64,000 nucleotides of DNA from contig JAUKNK010000332.1 in NCBI GenBank assembly GCA_030765055.1, positions 1,067,001 to 1,131,000 on the forward strand, written 5' to 3'. The notes beneath the pieces are model-generated. The model was not told the origin of the DNA. It was given only the letters and a program-made list of their open reading frames with translations, and made no database searches. Origin of the DNA: Mantis religiosa (lineage: Eukaryota; Arthropoda; Insecta; Mantodea; Mantidae). Positions 45,529 to 55,674 of this stretch are shown here, piece after piece. Position numbers and translations under genes: made by a program. The stretch's first letter is position 1, and every line of letters begins with the position of its first letter.

Positions 45529-47002
45529 TTGGTTTGTTTCATAAATTCGTTCGATTCTTGTTACTTGTTTACGACAAAGAACGCCTGCACTGCATGCCCG
45601 CATCACAACTACGGCAACCAAGTTGCCTAATTATCTAGGGTAATCTGTTTACATACGCAAGGTCATCGGAAGTAAACAAGGCAATGAACCTTTCAAAACA
45701 AACTTTATTTTCTGCAGTATGCACCATTATTGTCAATAACATATCTCCATTTCTCAGGAAGCTTATCAATTCCATTTTTCCAAAATCTTGCAGTTTTCTG
45801 GTTGAAGAACTTTTCTACGGCGAGTCAGCAATCCTCCAAGGAAGTAAGGCTTTTGCAATTAAGGAACTTTTGCAGGGATCGAAATAAATGATAGTCGGAT
45901 GGGGCAATGTCTGGAGAATAAGGCGGGTGAGGTTACACATCCCAGTCGAAATCCCGTAATTTCTGACGAGTTACCATAGAAGCGTTTTGTTTGGCATTTT
46001 CTTGATGAAAGACAACTCCACCATTAGATGCTAATTCTGGGCTATTCTCTCCTAGGGCAACCTTCAGACGATCCAACTCAGAACAGTGTTTCTCTGATTT
46101 GATGGTCTCCCCAGGGGGAAGAAATACGTAATAAATTATTCCTTTCCAGTCCCACCAGCACCGCATAATCTTCTCAGGATAAAGCCCTGGTTTAGGAATT
46201 GAGAGTGGTGGTTCCCCTTTCTTACGCCATGACTTTCTCTTTCCGATGTTGTACACAATCCACTTTTCGTCTCCTGTAACCAGCTGTTCCAGAAAAAGGG
46301 CAGTTTCATTGCGTCTTATCAATGCGTCACCGAAGGAAAAGCGCTCAACTAAATTTTTTTCACTCCGTTCGTGCGGAAGCCATAAATCCCAAAGATTTAC
46401 GTAACCAAGTTTCTTTAGGTGCCTGGCTACAGTTGCATGAGATAAGTTTAGCTCCTGACCTACCTACCGAGTTGTTATTCTGGGGCTGTTCGTAATCATG
46501 TCCTTTATCCTTTCCTCATCCGTAAGCACAGGTCGTACAGAACGGGGTTTGTCTTTCACAGAGAAGTTCCCAGTTAAAAATCGAGTAAACCATTTTTGAT
46601 ATGCTTGACTCGTCGCTGCATCTTCTCCGTAAACAGCACAAATTTTCAGTTGAGTTTGTGAGGCGGTTTTACCTTTACGGTAATAAAACAGCATTAAATG
46701 TCGAAAATGTTCCTTCTTGCCTTCCATATTAACATTCACAAGTTACAACTCCACACTGTTGCATCCAAAAACTCGTACTGAAGTTTGCTTACCAATTCTT
46801 ACATAAGTTGACCTATTTACCTTTGGCCGTGAGGTCGCTGTGGTTTGTGTTCACAGCATTGTTTTCAATAATTATATTTGTAAACAAACCCCATATTGTA
46901 AGCAACTTCTTTGACGTAAAAGTAATGGGGGCATGCAGTGTTCTCAGGAGTTCATAGTCGTAAACACGAACAAGAATCGAACGAATTTATGAGACAACCC
47001 GA
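45529..47002 (-). mobile_element. Full-length mariner transposon, inactive
   Basis: 1,474 bp between TA duplications (45527-45528 and 47003-47004). Inverted ends start TTGGTTTGTT / TCGGGTTGTC and share a perfect 24 bp block (45539-45562 with 46969-46992), continuing imperfectly to about 65 bp. It contains a broken transposase on the - strand. It sits exactly at the junction of the long repeat and a Helitron fragment. Confidence 0.88.
45720..46739 (-). pseudogene. Mariner transposase, disrupted
   Basis: Pieces in order: N-terminal HTH region MEGKKEHFRHLMLFYYRKGK ... SQAYQKWFTRFLTG (46739-46464), VTGDEKWIVYNIGKRKSW with the first Asp, RCWWDWKGIIYYVFLPPGET, and VVFHQENAKQN, where the second catalytic Asp of the usual HQDNA is Glu. 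After an in-frame stop near 45933 comes PPYSPDIAPSDYHLFRSLQ with the third Asp. Frame breaks near 46322-46464 and the stop make it dead. Confidence 0.85.
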
Positions 47003-47004
47003 TA

Positions 47005-47320
47005 TAAGATGATGGTTTTCCGATGCGCGAACACGCGACGTATGCTTGTCCATGAGAGAAACAGGGAAACTCCAACTTGATTACGCAAACTTCCAACGAC
47101 TGCCCTTGGTCGTCGCAAAGGCCAAACGCACAGGTAATTGTACATGCTTGAAATCAAAAGGCAAATCCGTTGGAACAATTTGAATACGCGGAATCAAAAT
47201 ATCCTCTCCTTTGTACTTACCCTTGATGACGGCTGCCTCGATGACGTTATTCATTAGCTTTTTCACAGTTAGTCTCTTTCCATAGCACAGTCGTGGTTGG
47301 TTAATGTTGGACAGAGTCAC
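47005..47320 (-). pseudogene. Helitron (Pif1-like) helicase fragment
   Basis: - strand codons: MTLSNINQPRLCYGKRLTVK, KLMNNVIEAAVIKGKYKGED, ILIPRIQIVPTDLPFDFK, QLPVRLAFATTKG, and in a shifted frame LEVC ... KLEFPCFSHGQAYVACSRIG. This is the C-terminal helicase region of Helitrons. It is truncated where the mariner begins. Confidence 0.82.
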
Positions 47321-47459
47321 AACTGATCCTACTTTTAATTTTTAATTCTGATGTGGGAGTCCAGGCAATTCTAATCAATTTAAAAACTCTGAGGATATTC
47401 AAGTTCATTGATGGAAATGAATCATTTCTTCACACTAGTGGTATATAGGCTAAGGTTTT

Positions 47460-47702
47460 TGATAGAGTCAACATGAAACATTCAATGCCACGGGTGGGAT
47501 ATGAACCATGGACTCCTGGTTTCTTTCCAGTCGCTCTTAACCATTGAGCTACCAAGGCCAACGTGCCGTCCTGACATTAAATTCTCCAATTTACTCATAT
47601 ATTTCCCCGGTAAACCACTAGGGGCTCTCGTATCTGAGATACACCGTTTGTGAGGAATTACTATCGCAAGTAGTTGAGTCCCAGGCTTGATCATTAAACA
47701 CA
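47460..47702 (-). repeat. tRNA-like SINE, copy 1
   Basis: On the - strand it has the same order as copy 3: GTATCT...GGTTTACCGGGGAAATAT, GAGAATTTAATGTCA, then the tRNA-like part (A box near TAGCTCAATGGTT, B box GGTTCATATCCC) and a GTTGACTCTATC end. Similar motifs TTNATTGATGGAAATNAATC flank it at about 47405 and, imperfectly, 47709. Confidence 0.75.
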
Positions 47703-47885
47703 TTATTTAAGTTAATTGGTAGAAATTAATCATTTTTACACTGAAACAGGAACTTTTGGCCCTTGGATCAATTATTCAATTATTTATGTGATATATTTAA
47801 TAATTATATATACATTTGAGAACTGTAAAAGCGATATTTGGCTATGTTTGTGAAAGTGAAATTGTATATTTTGATGTAGAACATT

Positions 47886-48230
47886 GTAACATGAACCTGG
47901 GCAGATATACGTAGAGAAACACTGCAGTCCCGGGCGACAGTCCAGAAGGGGTGGATGTTAGACAATAGAGTGAAATGCTAGCTATTTTGCTATTTTTCTG
48001 TTAGTTTTTCTCTGTGACCCCGTACTGAGTATATAAGAGGGTAGAACACCCCATTCAGACCAAATTGCAGTCAAGTATATTGTATTCATTGGTCTGGTGT
48101 GCCCGACGGCTTATTTTTTCACGACATTTCGCGTCAAGTTCCAATAGCAGTTGTATTGTAAAATCTCCGCCACTAAAAGTGCAGTTATTTGAAGGTGCCC
48201 GAGTGCCACACAAGTGTAAGAACATTTGAA
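47886..48230 (+). promoter_or_regulatory. Promoter-like segment, possible solo LTR
   Basis: Begins TGTAACATGAACCTGGGC, like the TGTAAC ends of the LTR elements nearby. It has TATATAAGAGGG (about 48031) and, 15-25 nt later, CCATTCAGACC, an initiator-like sequence. The right boundary is not clear and no target duplication was found. Confidence 0.35.
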
Positions 48231-48449
48231 GCAGTTCAGAAATTATCGGATGTTTGTAGTTGTGTCGACCCTGTTAAACCCTGAGAACCCAAGAACCCAT
48301 GCAGGAGACAGCAGCCAGAGGCAAGGGCGAAGCAGGCAGCGGACGCCGACGTGGAGACCGAGGAAGGAGTCCCGACGTCCAACCCAGGTACGTGCAGCCG
48401 CGAGGCGAAGAGAAAGTACCACCGCAGCACTAGCCGTGTATAGGCTATG

Positions 48450-48665
48450 ATTTTGAATGGCTAGAGTCAACTTGAAAAATTCAATGCCATTGCCGGCATT
48501 TGGACCATGGATCTCCTAGTATCCGTCCAGTCACTCTACCCAGTGAGCTACCATGGTCAACGTGCCGACCTGACATTAAATTCTCCAACTGACTCATATT
48601 TCGCGGTAAAACAATAGAGGCTTTCGTATCCGAGATACACCGCTTGTGACGAGTTACTATTGAAG
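48450..48665 (-). repeat. tRNA-like SINE, copy 2
   Basis: Same family as 47460 and 49615; it shares GACATTAAATTCTCCAA, GTATCCGAGATACACC and the tRNA-like boxes in decayed form. Confidence 0.72.
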
Positions 48666-48929
48666 AAATGATAGTGAAGAAATAGTGTTATGTTATAGTT
48701 ACTGTCCAGCAACGCAAAGAAGGTGCCAGAAAGGTATGTGCTGCCTTTCACAGTGGGACGAGGACATCGAATGTGTGTGGCAGAGAAAGCATCCTACACA
48801 AGGAGCAGAACAGTTAAAAACATGCGTCTTAATTACTCTGTACACTCAAACTGAGAAGGTTGATTCACAAAAGTAGAAGCCATCAGAATGTTTCTGAATT
48901 GTGTGTAACTGTACTGACAGTTGGTGTCA

Positions 48930-49545
48930 TATCTCGTAGGGGAGGGTATCCCTCCCCATCAGCTGCCGTGGTGCAGGCGCTGCGGACCCCTAGCGTTACT
49001 AGAGGAGCCTCGGGCCAAACATTCGAACTTCTCCCTGAATGGGAGTAGTCCGGATTGGATTGCACTCGAGGGGGCAGAGGTTCCCGATACCAGTGGGATA
49101 TCGGGTACATCTACGGATGGGGTTGAGGGAAGTCATAGATTCCCGCGTACTAACCAGCATAGCTAGTAGAAGGTGTGCTAGGTCACCAGACCGCCCCACC
49201 GAGGTCTTATCGGTAGCCTTCCCCGTTGGGGTTGGCGCGCGTAAGTGGCGTATCCACATCCATCCCGTCTTGAGTCAATAGGACCAGATGGGGTGGAGGC
49301 TTAGTTTCTAGGTCGTACCCTATGGGAAGCCCCATGGAGGAGGCATCGGGCGCCCATTCGGGAAAGTTCGGTAACTCCCTGGCGGTCCGTGTGGGGGTCA
49401 GTGTTCACTTTGTGTGTATTGCCCTGGTAGATACCCCCGAGTTTATATATTATGGAGTGTCATAAATCTGTCCAGGGAGGGTGTGGGAACCTTCGCCAAA
49501 TCCCCTTCGTCTCAGGCCTCGCTGACCTACTCTCCTGTGGAGGAT
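48930..49545. other. GC-rich island of unknown origin
   Basis: About 600 nt clearly richer in G+C than everything around it, with short frames on both strands but no recognised protein. It lies between inverted SINE copies. It could be the 5' region of a retroelement or a fragment of a GC-rich host repeat. Confidence 0.4.
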
Positions 49546-49614
49546 AGTATAGATATTTAAAGTGTGAAGAAATGATTAATTTCCATCAATTAACTTAAAT
49601 AATAAGAGTTAAAT

Positions 49615-49852
49615 GATGAAGCCTGGGACTCAAGTACTTGCAATAGTAAGTCGTCACCAATGGTGTATCTGGGATGTGAGAGCCCCTTGTGGTTTACCGG
49701 GGAAATATACGAGTCAAATGGAGAATTTAATGTCATGACAAGTTGGCCATGATAGCCCAATGGGTTGGAGCAATTGAGCGTAAACGAGTAGAACCTTGGT
49801 TCATATCCCGGCCAGGCATTGAATTCTTCAGGTTGACTCTATCCACTCTGTG
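49615..49852 (+). repeat. tRNA-like SINE, copy 3 (inverted relative to 1 and 2)
   Basis: A box TAGCCCAATGGG (49753-49764) and B box GGTTCATATCCC (49798-49809), 33 nt apart, with a shared 130 nt upstream part and a short CTTCAGGTTGACTCTATCC tail. The tRNA-like part lies in the 3' half, which is unusual for a SINE. Confidence 0.72.
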
Positions 49853-52059
49853 GGATAGTTGACAATGTCATCCTGGTTTATAACTGTGTCAACTGATTTG
49901 TACGAAAACAACTCCCCCGGAAGAAAACTCTGTATGCTCGTACCGAGATCATCGATATATGTGCTTTTGGCGCCGATATTGCTCGCTCACTCAGCCAGGT
50001 TAATGTACTGTTACGTTACGTCCGGAGAAAGAGGCTGAATAAGCTTCACTTTCGAGTTTCTGAAGTGACAGAAATCTGGTGATCTCATCCCGTTTTCATA
50101 ACAAAGGATAAACGTTATTTAATAAAATATGGTAAATGAAATATCTTTGAAGGCTTTGACAAGCAGTGGAATACCTTTCGCCTTTGTAATGCTTTTGGTT
50201 GTCGAAAATAAAAGACGGTGCATGTGTTAGGTAAAAGTTTGTGTGAAATTTTATATTTACTAATAACCCAATCCATGTATACATATATAACCACATTGCC
50301 TGTAATAAGTAAGAGATTTGCGTACCTATTGCATTCCACTAAAGGAGCAGTACTTGTTTTGAGGTCCTATGAAAACACTCACAGTTTATGTCAAATACAT
50401 TCTGTTGAGTTAAGTATTTTTGAAGTTTTATGTCTGATTAATACTTATCACGTTTATCGACGAACCGGATTCTATTCTTATAGCTGTGCTCAAGTTACAT
50501 TGTGTTACCACAATTACATTAGTTACCACTAATTCTATATAATTATTTATGCAGAAACACTCAGCAATAATCACGGCCTCCTGGATCCTCCCTTTATCTT
50601 GATTACATATAGCAAATGCGTAATGCAGTTGTTTCTGCAAATGTTTGATATGGAAACCTTTATGTTATTTCAAGCTTCCGTTTAGAGAGTTATATGGTTG
50701 TGTAGGATTATTTTGAGGAAGCACCTAAGTAACCTGGAAAGAAAACGATTTGTATATCGCGCCAGAATTCTTTGACCAAACGTAAAAATGTGAGTACAAA
50801 CAAATACCTATAGTAAATCACTAGTAAATGGTAGAATTTAATGTATTAGTTTACATTTTAACTTAATAAAATATCTTGTATTTTAAATATGATTAGCAGA
50901 GCAACTAAGAGTGCACTGCCTTTAGTTATAAAGTAATTGACGAGAGAGTTGCTCACATTTAATTAAGTTGTTCCCTCTTGTAGTTTTGCAGAGAAAATGT
51001 TGTAACACTGGGAAATATGTTTTTTGTAGATACTTGTTCTGTGTAATTTAACCCACCAAATCTTTCGATATCATTAGAACGAATGTAAGTTATTGAGTTG
51101 TTGGAGAAATGCGCAAAATGTTTCAAGATTCTGTTATAAAGGTTAAGGGTAGGCATCTGTGAAAAATGTTAAAATCCAGAGTTTACATCAGAACTGCTTG
51201 AAATGTTGTCATTCGGTGGGGTGTAGGGAATCTAGTTAAGCTTTTAAAATTTATCTTTCTATTTGAAATAGTTATTTAAAAAAATATTCAGTGCTTTTTA
51301 TAATATGATTTTTGCATGTTATGTGGAGGGTCCCAGGTCATACAGTTTTTCTTTTAGAAATTTTAGATTAAGGTTTCTCTGTACATCAGTTATAAAAGTT
51401 GCTATACTTTTAAAGTGTGTGTCACGTATTTTTGGAAAAAAAAAAGTTTTATATGTGAATATATTAATTTTTTTTTTTTTTTTTTTTGCAATTTTGAGAT
51501 TTAAAAATCAGTAATAAATAAACTATTTAATTTAAATAAACATAAATACCAAATGTCATTAAACATTTATTTAGGAATATGTATGCAAAGTTTAATACAA
51601 ATTCGTTGATACAAATTTAATACAAATTGCAGTCCAAATAGCATCCTCAGAAATAACATAGACCACACCAAACTTTGCAACATTAGGACTTTATCAATTA
51701 TATGGTTTGGTTTTTATTCCTTACTAGAAATACATCTAGCCAAATCTTTCCCAACATTTTAAAGTTATGGTTTTAATATCTAATGTATCATTGCCATAGG
51801 ACCTAAAACTTGTACGAGATGGTTTAAGACTGTTGAAAGATAAGCTATCAGTTTCACTGTAGAGACAGAGAAAAACAGATACCTTACCTTTTCTGAATAT
51901 TAAAATAATGAGAAATTACTTTGTGTCACAAATCATTAAGTTTTTATCTTGATGTTTAAAGATTTTTATATGATAAATTTGAAAACAGGTAGGCTTTAAA
52001 AACAAAAAGGGAGTAGGTAATTGTTAAGCTATATCTATGTTGTATCTTTTATATTTCAG
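49853..52059. other. AT-rich sequence, probably intronic to the zinc-finger gene
   Basis: No exon or element recognised. Long A and T runs lie near 51435-51487. Confidence 0.35.
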
Positions 52060-52227
52060 ATTTTCTACAAAGCCACACTTAGTAATGCACAAGTGCATAC
52101 ATACGGGAATCAGAAATTTCACATGTGACCAGTGTGGTAAAAGCTTCATTCGGAAGGGTAATCTGGATTCTCATCTCCTTACTCATTCATCAGACAAACC
52201 ACATTCTTGCCCAATCTGCAACAAAGG
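52060..52227 (+). CDS. C2H2 zinc-finger gene, internal exon
   Basis: Acceptor TATATTTCAG before 52060 and donor GG|GTAAGA after 52227. It enters with one nucleotide of a codon and leaves with two (phase 2). It encodes the second half of one finger (FSTKPHLVMHKCIHTG), a full finger (CDQCGKSFIRKGNLDSHLLTH) and the first Cys pair of the next (CPICNKG). Fingers are joined by short linkers of the HTG / HSSDKP type. Product: a nuclear, sequence-specific DNA-binding protein. Earlier exons must lie upstream; none could be identified in the repeat-rich 36-52 kb. Confidence 0.9.
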
Positions 52228-52339
52228 GTAAGATTTTTACTTAAGATGTTTTGAAAATATTATTAATTTATATTACAATAAAGTATAAAAATCTGTGACT
52301 AACTTCACTTAGTAGTTCTTAGTTGGCATACCATTTTAT

Positions 52340-52560
52340 TTAGGAGCTGTTCAATAAAGAATGATCATAATTTTTTTGACAACGTACCTTTACTTCTCAT
52401 AATTTTGATAGTCTTTGTCATAATAGTCTCCCTTGGATGTGATGCACTTGTCCCAGTGTTTCTGCCAGTCTGCAAAGACATGCTGGAAACCATATTTTGA
52501 GTGGTCCTTCAAAATTGCTTCCACAGCCTTCAGTATTACTTATGAAGATGGATAATGCGT
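52340..52560 (-). pseudogene. Mariner C-terminal relic in intron
   Basis: - strand codons give DWQKHWDKCITSKGDYYDKD then YQNYEK and a stop, the usual end of a mariner transposase. Only the 3' end remains. Confidence 0.7.
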
Positions 52561-52678
52561 CTCACAAAGGTCTTTCTTCGCATTAAGGAATAGGAAAAAG
52601 CCACACACAGCTAAACCCAGAATAGAGGGACACACTTCACGTTGATTTTTGCAAGATATCCAGGAACATTGGCAATGA

Positions 52679-52945
52679 CTGGTCCCGTAGCTCAGTCGGT
52701 AGAGCACCTGCCTGTCATGCGAGGAGTCCTGGGTTCGATTCCCGGCTGGGGGTGGGGATTTTGCTCCAACCAGGTGATTCCCGATCTTCCGCAGAGTCTG
52801 GAAGTATGAATGAGAGTGCAAATTCTTTGTGATCTGACAATTAAAAAATCCAACGAATACGAGTTAACACCTTCGATATGTTCCAAAGGACAACGGCTGC
52901 CAGTATGACCATTGCTATAGGCGAGGTATAAATGAACAAATAAAA
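52679..52945 (+). repeat. tRNA-Asp-like SINE
   Basis: The tRNA part is 52681-52752: A box TAGCTCAGTCGG (52688-52699), anticodon-position GTC in CTGTCAT (52714-52716), and B box GGTTCGATTCC (52732-52742). The acceptor stem does not pair well and no tRNA 3' end follows. Instead about 190 nt of body with a TAAATGAACAAATAAAAAG tail follows, so it is a SINE rather than a working tRNA gene. Confidence 0.75.
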
Positions 52946-53008
52946 AGATGTACTCCTACATCATTCTCTCCCCCTTCTATCTTTCTGGATAGTGCATTAA
53001 AATGTTCT

Positions 53009-53046
53009 GAGTGAGTGAGTGTGTAGTGTTTTAGGGCCCGTCGACA
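53009..53046 (-). repeat. SINE-tail fragment
   Basis: GAGTGAGTGAGTGTG followed by TAGTGTTTTAGGGCCCGTCGAC, the reverse complement of 39178-39222. Confidence 0.55.
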
Positions 53047-53059
53047 ACAAGGTCATTTG

Positions 53060-54340
53060 GGCCTAAAATGTTCTGTAATAGAATGCACTTAATTGATTCT
53101 TGAAGTACTTTTGGTGTAGCCCATTTTACATGCACTTTCAATTGCTTTCATGCAAAGAAAATTTATGTAGTTATTAATTCAAGATATGTGATGGGTGTCA
53201 GCAAACCAAAATTGATTCTACGTAACCCTGGCAGTCATTATTTGGTGTCAGGAGTGGGATCATAAATTTTTCCTCCGTCTTCCTCCTTTTCCTGTAGCCT
53301 GATGAGCTCATTTTCACCAAAAATGGACACGAGCAGTCACTGTGTTCTCCAATCTAGCTTTTGATGTGACCACTAAAGTGCAATTGGTATAATGAGAAAG
53401 CTGTTCTGGAGTGCTGGCAAGACCACTTGCTATAACCTCCAATTATTGCTTCAAATCTCTGTTTCATATAACCTTGCCCTGCTGATATGTATCACTCCGC
53501 GTGCAAATACCTACCCCCTCACCCTAATTGACTAATGCTTTCATGCCATAGGTCATAGGCGGTGCCTTCCCAACACATTTAAATCTGCAGTAAATGTCAT
53601 AATAATTGCAAAAGCAATCTCTCTACAGACTAGATCTGCTGAAATTTGGTAAATCAGCATCCTCATTTACAGCAGACAAAACTTTATTTATGGGAGTTTG
53701 TTTCTAAAGAAAAAACTATGCACATGGCGAAGCACAACACTTTTCACGAATCACATTCTCCTAGCACGCGGTTATGTTTATTCCTGATTTTGCCTGAAGT
53801 GATAAGTTTTCCTGTTGTCTCAACTTAACATTGTGATGTTCCTATGGACCTAACAGTCACACCTGTAAGTTCAGAGCACAGCTGTTCCACTTCTCTCACT
53901 CACAAAGACAGATTCTTCTCTGTGAGTGCACTAAACACATGTACCACAGTTTTTCTTTTTGCCGCTTTGTAAAGGTTTACCCTTGCGATGCTTCAGCGAA
54001 AAACTGGCGGTAGATTCTGCCATTATACATATAATAAGTACACACGCAATAAACTATCAATAAAATAATTTAGCTCTCGTACTCGACACAAGACACCTTC
54101 GAGTGGCAATATGTGACAAATCCAGTTCAAAACAAGTTCAGTGATAAACATCATATAAACAAATGTCACCACTATCGCTAAAGCACGTGTTATCTTCTCA
54201 TATGAAAAACGGGCTTGAAAGCAAAGGAACCTCCTCCTTCGTTTATGAATTAACATGCATTTCAGATAAATCAACTCTGTAGTGCAATATATTTAATGCA
54301 ACAAGTTATAAAATATAAATTTGACAATTCTCACAAACAC
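53060..54340. other. Intron sequence without recognised element
   Basis: No exon recognised. Some short non-homologous frames. Confidence 0.35.
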
Positions 54341-54342
54341 AT

Positions 54343-54579
54343 AAGTGAATCGAGAAGATATTGGCACATTGCTTCACTCATACTGTAGACATGTTTCAAG
54401 AGCTTTTGCTCTTATCATCAGCTGGTACTCGATTAGTGCAAATTGAAATTGTAGTGGTTTCCTCTTTCTCCATATCGTCAATAGAAGGTGTGATGTACTT
54501 GTCAAAGATTGCCGGTGGTACAGTTTCAAAATTCATGACTCTGTGATGATTTTTGTGTCAATATCTTCTCGATTCACTT
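54343..54579 (-). mobile_element. Penelope-like foldback fragment with hammerhead-like core
   Basis: Perfect 21 bp arms (54343-54363 and 54559-54579; AAGTGAATCGAGAAGATATT and complement). The interior is the reverse complement of 61030-61215. On the - strand it contains CTGATGA-T-AAGAGC-AAAA-GCTCTT-GAAACATGTC (54421-54388). Confidence 0.6.
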
Positions 54580-55481
54580 TTGTGCTAATTTGTGCTTCAC
54601 TGTCCCTACGCTTCTTTCAAGTTTATACTTTGACAATTCCCTTCCAACATATAAAGATATATCACCATGTTAAATAACGGACTAATTATTACTGCACACC
54701 AGTCTGTACCACAACAGCGGCCAATGAGAGGTGATTAGGTCATGTGACCGTTAAGAGATGCGTGGCAAGCTTATGTGAAACAAGGAATAGAATACCGTAG
54801 ACCTTCCAAGAACATTCGTGGCAACAAGAGAAAGACAGATAATTCCAGAGCCTCTCTCTGTCTCTTTGTTTTTTTTTGGCAAACGTCCAGCTCCCCTGCC
54901 CACACGCCCAGCTCCTGCTTGTTGCAGCTGCACAACAGTGCCAACGGTTACAGTATGCTTTCCCAGTTTAGAAAGTTTCACAATAATCTGAGAACAGAAA
55001 TATGCATGGAAAATGAAACATCATACAACATTTTAGTTCGCAATATCCCGGAAATTAAAAGGGGAATGTATACTAAAGAACACACCATTAGCAAAATGGA
55101 AATCAATTTTGCAGATTAAGATGTTATTTGTTCGTAACTAACCAATATTTTATTCACATGCATTAAACAGCAGATGAGGATATACAGCTCAAAAAGTGTA
55201 GATCACATATATTACCAATAACTTTTTGTGTCAAGCTATTTCTTGGATATCCAATATTAATGGTTCAGTTTATGAAATACTTTGTCCTTTTAAAGTCCTG
55301 TCAGTGTTCAGTTATTTCTTGTTAGTGCATGGAAAGAGTAATATGGCATCTAGTTCTAGCATTTATAACTATAATAAATGTATAAGGTAGCTAGCTAATT
55401 CTTTAAAGGTTTAATTTGATTAAAATGAAGTAGATAGAAAAATAAGATTTTGTAAAAAATTGTTTGAATACTTTGTTTTAG
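54580..55481. other. Intron sequence
   Basis: 54580-54640 repeats 61237-61298 in direct orientation (tail of the Penelope-like repeat). A pyrimidine-rich block lies at 54850-54930. The remainder shows no exon. Confidence 0.45.
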
Positions 55482-55674
55482 ATTTAAGACACCGCTACAA
55501 CTAAGGAAACATCAAGCAGTTCACACAGGAGCCAAACCTCATCTATGTGATGTTTGTGGTAAGCAGTTCCGAGAAAGAAGAACACTGAAGGAGCACCATC
55601 GTATCCACACAGGTGCTATGCCCTTCATGTGCGAATTCTGTGGCAAGAGTTTAAGATTCAGGGGAGATCTAATG
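55482..55674 (+). CDS. C2H2 zinc-finger gene, internal exon
   Basis: Acceptor TTTGTTTTAG before 55482 and donor ATG|GTATGA after 55674. It completes the finger begun in the previous exon (GFKTPLQLRKHQAVH), then encodes CDVCGKQFRERRTLKEHHRIH and most of CEFCGKSLRFRGDLM. The incoming phase (two nucleotides) matches 52227, and the outgoing phase is 0. No stops or frame errors. Confidence 0.92.

Noticed and set aside
52681..52752. tRNA-Asp (GTC) gene
   Set aside because: Acceptor and anticodon stems have mismatches and the sequence continues into a SINE body and A-rich tail.
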